From Polytrichum commune (taxonomy: Eukaryota; Streptophyta; Polytrichopsida; Polytrichales; Polytrichaceae): DNA of 64,000 nucleotides. The stretch spans positions 14,495,501 through 14,559,500 of the forward strand of contig OX485805.1 in the NCBI GenBank assembly GCA_950295325.1, given 5' to 3'. Shown here one piece after another: positions 58,901 to 64,000 of this stretch (within the stretch, counting starts at the first letter, position 1; every line of letters starts with the position of its first letter). The translations under genes were made by a program, and so were the position numbers. Under the pieces are notes generated by a model. That model was not told the origin of the DNA and did no database searches. It saw only the letters and a program-made list of their open reading frames with translations.

Positions 58901-61900
58901 GCTGTACTTGTTTTCCAGGTATGCGAGATCTGGAAGCACATGCATGCAATTGATGCAGCAATATGTCCAGAAATCCAGCAGCACCAATTTCCCCTTCAAG
59001 TCCTGTCAGAAATTTTGAAAGCCATATTCAGTCGTCATTGATCTCAGGTAGTTGTGTTTAGGGCTGTTCGTTAGAAGTAGTCAAGTCTAATACATATTGC
59101 CATTGTAAGGATCAGCTTTTAGACAAATTTATTGAAGGAAAGTTATAGTCACAACCTTCTTTATGGACAGAGGAGGGCTGTTCAACCACTCAAGCTTTGA
59201 CTGGAACTCAGGCACCACCTGCCCAGCTCCTCTGCAAACGTGTGTAGCAAACAAAGTTTGAAAAAACTTTGATTTTCATTTTAATTTCAAGTTGATTAAT
59301 TGATTTCACACAGAAAAATAAGTACTGTCCTTTCACACTATCCTAAACTATCAAGAAGTCGTAAACTGATATAAAAATTGTTCAAAAACTTTCTGCATTC
59401 AATAAATCATAACATTGTTCAATAATTATGACAAAAGTGTGGAGCAGAATAAACGGAACTTTGCTTCTAGCTCGCTTATGTACTGCGTAAATTGACGAAC
59501 ACGGTCTGGACGAGTCAATTCTGCATGCAAACCAGAAATAGTGTCTCAGATTTGATACATTGTAGATTTTTCCGTTGCATGAGTAAGAGCACTCCAATTT
59601 AGAGCTTACTAAGAGATGAGAGCCACTATCCTTAGCAAAATCCCACGTCAAGGTAAAGCTCCAGCTTGGCAACATCTAATGCATGGACAAAATATACTTT
59701 GTCTATGCATGGTATTCACAGGGGAGCTAGGTGTCTTGGATTCTCCCTAACTTACAACTTAATTAGAGTTTCAAGTCCAAATTCAGAGTTTTGGAAGGAT
59801 GGATAGAGGTGCTACCAAACTTATTCTGCTACAATAAGCTACGTAGGCTGTGATTGACGTTGCTGGTTCCAAATTCTTCATCCTTCAATTATGAGTTATT
59901 GACTGCCGTACATTAATATATACTTTATGAGCACATATGGTTGTTTTTTAATATACAAAGTAGAACAAATATACCCCAGTATTGGAAGAGCAAACATTTT
60001 CTCCAGTATTGCAATCAAGAGTAGAAAATACAGCCACTCTGACTGCATAGTTCATTTAATAAGGTATGCACTCCAAAAGGTATTGATGGATGAAAATACC
60101 TGAACTATTTGCAGGAAGAGGCCGGCTATCTCCTAGAAGTGCATTTAAGAGGGCCTTGGGGGATGTATAAGACATTGCCTGCATGCCCGAATTTTTTTGT
60201 TAAATAATATCTGCCTGAAATATTTGGGGGACTGCAATTCCTCCAAACAGTGACGTATTTGCCCCATCAATTATCAACGTAAAATGGCAAAGCAGAAAAT
60301 TGCTAACAATTCTTATATAAGCTTGTAAAATTTGAACATAGACAGATCGGACTTAGAAACATCGCTGTTTTCAAGCCCTTCCAGCAAGACACGCAATACA
60401 ATTTACTCATAAAATTAACGTTTAGAACCACGTGGCTTTCCAACCCTTTGATGAAGAGAATATGTAGGACACATAAGGCCAAGCCCAACCTTAAGGTGAG
60501 TAAGCGTGAAGTAAGAGCTCCCTAAACCAAGTGCAAGACTTCCGAGCTTCAACACATCACGTCTTGTTGTGAACAATCTGCATTTTACAAAAAAATATGG
60601 TAGCTTTAAGCACCCATGAACTGATACACAAGGAGTGCAAGAACTAAACCCTGAAACTTAAACCCTTGCAAATACTACGTAAAATCCATGTGTTTTCGCA
60701 CTCATCAACTACAAAGTACCCATACTTCAAACTTCAATTTCAAAAGCTCATCACTGTCAATATTTTGGAGGAACAACAAAAATAGGAACGAAGTTTGTGA
60801 CAAATTGACGCACACTTGGCTTTATTAAAAATCCAGCTATGGTGGGCTGATAACCTGACCCGTTGGGTAAAGGAATTTCCACATTGAGGGCTGCCTGAAT
60901 GCTGTTGGTGCTAGTAGCTGGATTGTTTGGTTCATCATCACGTTTTGTACCATCTGCATTTAATTGTGGTAAGAGTGAATAATAAACTTTGAATCTCCTC
61001 TACATCCTCTCTACAGAGGTCCACCATGTCACTGCCTACTTTTCCTCCACATCCCAACTGCTTTGAAAATCAATTTGTGGCGTCTGTGATGTCCGGATTT
61101 ATCACTTTGAAGTAGGGGACAAACCTAGCTCAAGAATGTCCTCCAGAGATATTCTGGAGATATCTTTCCTAATGAGAGCAGGCTTTCCCTCCATCAGCTT
61201 CTCCTCACTTAGGGTTGTCGTCACTGTAATACATCTGCTCCCGTAAAACAACTGGTTAGTACTTTGGTTTCCAAAGCTTTCACTTCTACAAAATTCATTC
61301 AAAGAAGCCAAAGGTATTATTTGCTATTTTGAACCAACATGTGCATATGATCCTTTAATAGTGCCTCACAACTTCTCTCAGTTGTGATACTTCAGAAGAA
61401 ACCCTTTAAAATGATTTTTTATAGCACAACTTAAAGAGCGCTTCACCCCTACTAAGAAAAAATGTCCGGTTTAGGCCCACTTATACAATATGTTGAGGTC
61501 TATAGATCTAATGGGTAGTTATTTGGACCGCCCAAGTTTTTGTCTGGAAATTAATATCTTAGATTGTGAGGGTTTCCCTTTTGTTGGAAGAGTTGCATTC
61601 TTGAGTGCAATAAAGAATCAAATCTAGAAACCATCAAACACAGGTTCTCTTGCCACAAATAGGCCATTAAATCTTTTCAGAACCGCAGCCCAAATTATTC
61701 AAATGGCAACTGTAAAAGATCAGAATTGTAATTACCTCATGCCAGCAGATGTTGCAGCCTGTAGGCCAGCAAGTGCATCTTCAATCACCACACACTGCAT
61801 AAAAAGGAAATTCCATTAAGTATACACAATCCAAATTTTACACCTATGGAAGTAAAGAATCCCTCAAACTTGAAGAGTACTATTTTCTGATAAATTCATC

Positions 61901-64000
61901 ACCATCAGTGTTTTTGTAGATGATACCTCATGGGTTTGTAAGCCGAGACTTTTGGCTGCTGCAAGGAAGATGTCGGGAGCGGGCTTCAAGTTCACAAACA
62001 AGTCCGCGGAAACTATTGCGTCAAAACTGCCACCAACCACTTGATGTCAAAGTCTGAATGTACATGAAAAAGACATAAACAAAATTCAACTATCATGAAC
62101 TCCAAAGAGGTTGAATGTTCTAAATCTAACTCTTTTGGAAAAAGAAAAGAAAATTTTATAATAGTGTTTCGAGATTAGGAGACTTTACTTGGACTGGGGC
62201 AAGCCCGCTGCTGCTAGGTTGGCATCCACCTTAATCCTATCTGCACTTGAGGCCACTGCAATCTTCAGACCAGCCTCCTTACACTGCCATCCAAAAGTGA
62301 ATTTAACCCATCAATAGCAAAATGCAATCTTCCTTCATCAGGTCCAGTTTCAAAAATGATTAAGCAAAATTCGAAGCATGACAAAATTTTGATAAGTTAG
62401 GAGGCCAGTAGAGTTGTCCTCTAATTCAACATGCGTTTGGTCGGGATTTGGTTGTTTTGCATACAACACCTTCCATGTTTGATAAGTTTCCGGTGCATCC
62501 ATGGAGGTAGTGTGGAGGTTTGGACAAAGAAAATTCTATATAAGTTAATTGAGGGTCAAACTCATTTTGACATGCCAAGAGGTGCTAAAATGAGTTTGGC
62601 TCTCAATGACCAGAATAGGCTACTCTTCATTCAAATTCAAGCACTATCTCTGAGCATGCATCACAGGTGGAAAGAAATTCCTGATTTTATACGCAAAATA
62701 ATCAATGGAAAATTATATGGAATCTACTCCAAACAGAAAGTCCCATTGAGTTTAAGGATAACTCTAATATCCAGAAAACAAAAGAATTTTTACTTGTATA
62801 ATTTTAGCTCTTTGTGAACTATGAGAGTCCAAAAATTAGTGTTTTTTTCATAATAAATTCAACAATGATATGTTGCAATGTCTGATTTCTAAAATTAGAT
62901 TATTTCTAGGGATACGGTACTTGGGTCCTCAGAACCTTGCACTTTTACCTATGCGGTAGTGCTATGGCAAAATGCTTTTCGACAAGACTTGTAACTTGCA
63001 ACAACAAAAACTGAATCCCAACAAATAATAAGACGAGAAGAATAATAAGCTTACCTTGAGAATGAGGTCCAACGCCCCAGGGTATCCCAGACCTGAATTA
63101 GGCTTGGCGTACTGTCACAACCAATGAAGTTGATGCTATCAGATTCCAGCATTACAATTTTATTTGAAATTCAGAACCTCTCTCACTTTGTAGCTTGAAT
63201 ACAAGTAACAGTTCTAGGGTGTACCTTATCTATGTAAATTTGAAAAAATCGCTTCTTCGCTACAATAACATCAAAATTTGGTACTGCAAATTTCTTTGCA
63301 ACTCCCCCCAAAAAGTTGGCCTCGCCTGCACCACGAGAAAAGCATATGCTTGATATCAATCTTTCAGAGTAATTTGTATTGAGATTGTACATGACCGATG
63401 CTAATATAATGTATGCTGATATGATCCATAGCTGAGTAGAATTAACAGTTTCCAGTTCAATTCAATCAGAATAGATGAGTCTTCTGTCATGTGCTAATTC
63501 TCCAAATTTAGGAGTTTCCTAATTTAGAGTGAGCAGTGTGGCAGACTCGAGCAAATCTAGAATTCAACCAATTTCTTCCGAAGCAGAAATCCATCAGAAC
63601 CCATCAGCTTAGGGATATGGAAAAATGTTGGTGTCCGGTTAAGAATCTTTGAACCCACAAAGATGGGTATATTTTATCCACAATCTCTAGCTGGGACGTA
63701 ATTACCTATGCTCTGCATTACTCAAGAGGTAAAATTAACCGCCACAATCGGCAGTTGAATTCAAAATCAACTGCTGGTGAATTCCAGAATTCAGCTGCTC
63801 TCGGCCATCTTAAAAATGCGCCTACCTCTCAACCCAGGGTCGAAATTTAGCTGAGAGTCGAAACTGCAAGACACAAATATGATGATCTAAAACATTTCCA
63901 CACTCAAAAATTGCTAACCGGTACCAATAAACGGAAATCCTCCGCAGTGACAGTGTACCCCATCCCTCGAAAAGCTAATTCCCAGCCTCCCATGAGCAAT
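49999..64000 (-). CDS. SOQ1: SOQ1: HAD hydrolase - thioredoxin-like - NHL thylakoid protein (5' end outside)
   Basis: Prevents the sustained photoprotective quenching qH; a thylakoid protein with a stromal HAD part and lumenal thioredoxin-like and NHL parts. Exons, in order: 64000-63919, 63325-63225, 63111-63055, 62283-62189, 62026-61927, 61794-61736, 61234-61125, 60953-60860, 60577-60490, 60178-60100, 59520-59460, 59231-59156, 59002-58892, 58770-58675, 58424-58302, 57751-57554, 57018-56917, 56812-56748, 55687-55594, 55473-55316, 55174-55125, 54747-54626, 54130-54023, 53780-53688, 53279-53243, 52630-52377, 51584-51429, 50160-49999. [15 protein letters not shown] and [15 protein letters not shown] hydrophobic segment ([13 protein letters not shown]) is the single membrane span. 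Thioredoxin-like: [17 protein letters not shown] (CINC). [33 protein letters not shown]-terminal beta domain: [20 protein letters not shown]. About 976 codons seen; transit peptide and first HAD motif lie beyond the edge. One exon has an apparent 1-base loss. Confidence 0.95.
50375..50640 (+). repeat. Dispersed repeat family D, copy 1 (SOQ1 last intron)
   Basis: TTGTTCCATC/ATGTTCCATC then GGGGT, GGGACCTATTAG/TGGACCTATTAG, GTAGTTTGAAGGATACATTG and TCTTGTGTTGACTA correspond to blocks in the copy at 54800-55025. Family C copy 2 abuts it immediately downstream. Confidence 0.6.
50635..50995 (+). repeat. Dispersed repeat family C, copy 2 (SOQ1 last intron)
   Basis: Aligns with 47255-47615 throughout (CACTAAATAT, CACCAATTCTAATTGTCTTG, CTGTCACTTACCAAGTGATT, TTTCATCCAAATTTCAATCA). 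Confidence 0.65.
51916..52345 (+). repeat. Dispersed repeat family E, two tandem copies (SOQ1 intron)
   Basis: Copy 1 is about 51916-52112 and copy 2 about 52150-52345. Both contain AATGGATGA.C.TG.CATG, ACCACT.CGTC, CACCCAATAC, GGTTGGG(T/C).CCTACTAC and ATTACCTAGTT-like ends. Family E copy 1 in APC4 intron 13 shares these blocks. Confidence 0.65.
54800..55025 (+). repeat. Dispersed repeat family D, copy 2 (SOQ1 intron)
   Basis: CTTGTTCCATCTGGGGTGAT, GGGACCTATTAGTCCAT, TGAAGGATGCAATGGACAAT and TCCTGCATTGACTAG correspond to copy 1 at 50375-50640. Confidence 0.6.
55785..56465 (+). mobile_element. X/Y MITE with a nested ~330-bp insertion (SOQ1 intron)
   Basis: The left (Y) end is CTCATTGTGACTTTTTATGA then CACCTGTGGTGCATGCTTGG. 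The right (X) end is CTACCTCCAAGCATGCACC..GGTGTTGTATG..GACCAAATG. Compared with the ~330-bp copies at 57803 and 62422, an extra block of about 330 bp sits in the middle (about 56020-56355). It is bounded by an imperfect inverted repeat (AACCAATGTTGGACTGATAT against CCAGACCAACACTGGTT) and rich in GATACCAT motifs, so it looks like a second small element inside the first. Confidence 0.6.
57803..58125 (+). mobile_element. X/Y MITE, simple copy (SOQ1 intron)
   Basis: The Y end at about 57815 (CTCATTGGGACTTTTCCTCA) and X end at about 58095-58120 (TTGTATACAAACAACCTACT), with GGTGCATGCTCAGAGATAGT and the inner GGCCAAACTCATTTTAGCAC block, align with the other copies. Confidence 0.65.
62422..62765 (-). 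mobile_element. X/Y MITE, simple copy in opposite orientation (SOQ1 intron)
   Basis: The X end TTTGGTCGGGATTTGGTTGT then TTGCATACAACACC is at the left and the Y end AAAGTCCCATTGAGT at the right, so it is inverted relative to the copies at 55785 and 57803. The inner block GGTGCTAAAATGAGTTTGGC is shared. The 128-codon frame across it is a chance frame. Confidence 0.65.

Noticed and set aside
60855..60859. Alternative SOQ1 donor TCAG/GTTATC for the exon ending at 60860
   Set aside because: It would put the next exon ([10 protein letters not shown]) out of frame; the donor ACGG/GTCAGG keeps it in frame, though it is weaker.
62431..62817. 128-codon open frame
   Set aside because: It lies across the X/Y MITE within a SOQ1 intron; related copies do not keep the frame.
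1..64000. tRNA, rRNA or other structured RNA genes
   Set aside because: No cloverleaf-like arrangement or conserved RNA core was noticed by eye on either strand; a covariance-model scan would be decisive.

Overview
The window is nuclear DNA of a land plant. Three conserved plant genes with spliceosomal introns can be rebuilt exon by exon: APC4 (+ strand, 19 exons, complete), RHD3 (- strand, 2 exons, complete) and SOQ1 (- strand, 28 exons seen, 5' end beyond the right edge). The plastid protein SOQ1 and the plant-type RHD3 place it in the green lineage. The high transposon load and the sequence of the proteins suggest, without proving, a non-seed plant such as a fern, lycophyte or bryophyte.

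Layout. 1-4187 is gene-poor, with a small inverted-repeat element (766-1287), a second inverted-repeat pair and a CCCATGCCCA-rich minisatellite. 4189-9632 is a 5.4-kb pogo/Tigger-like DNA transposon with matching terminal inverted repeats and a TA target duplication. Its transposase (- strand) is broken by stops and frameshifts, and its left half holds unrelated, gene-like DNA. About 9.64-24.09 kb is a decayed LINE with endonuclease, reverse transcriptase, RNase H and a C-terminal zinc knuckle. Its coding strand is strikingly rich in A and C. Two later insertions split it: a 6.4-kb two-gene element (11533-17945) inside the endonuclease domain, and a 385-bp MITE of the pogo family (22634-23018) inside the RNase H region. 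In both cases removing the insert plus one copy of the target duplication restores the LINE reading frame.

24.97-36.67 kb is APC4, 38.02-40.96 kb is RHD3 (convergent with APC4), 41-50 kb is repeat-rich intergenic DNA, and 50-64 kb is SOQ1. Introns and spacers carry several small dispersed repeat families.

The three host genes are unrelated in role: cell-cycle ubiquitin ligase, ER-shaping GTPase, and control of chloroplast photoprotection. The best candidate for something undescribed is the 6.4-kb element. It has a long - strand gene with a coiled coil, a CxxC knuckle and conserved acidic residues, now carrying two stops, and a convergent + strand gene that is still open and that I do not recognise.
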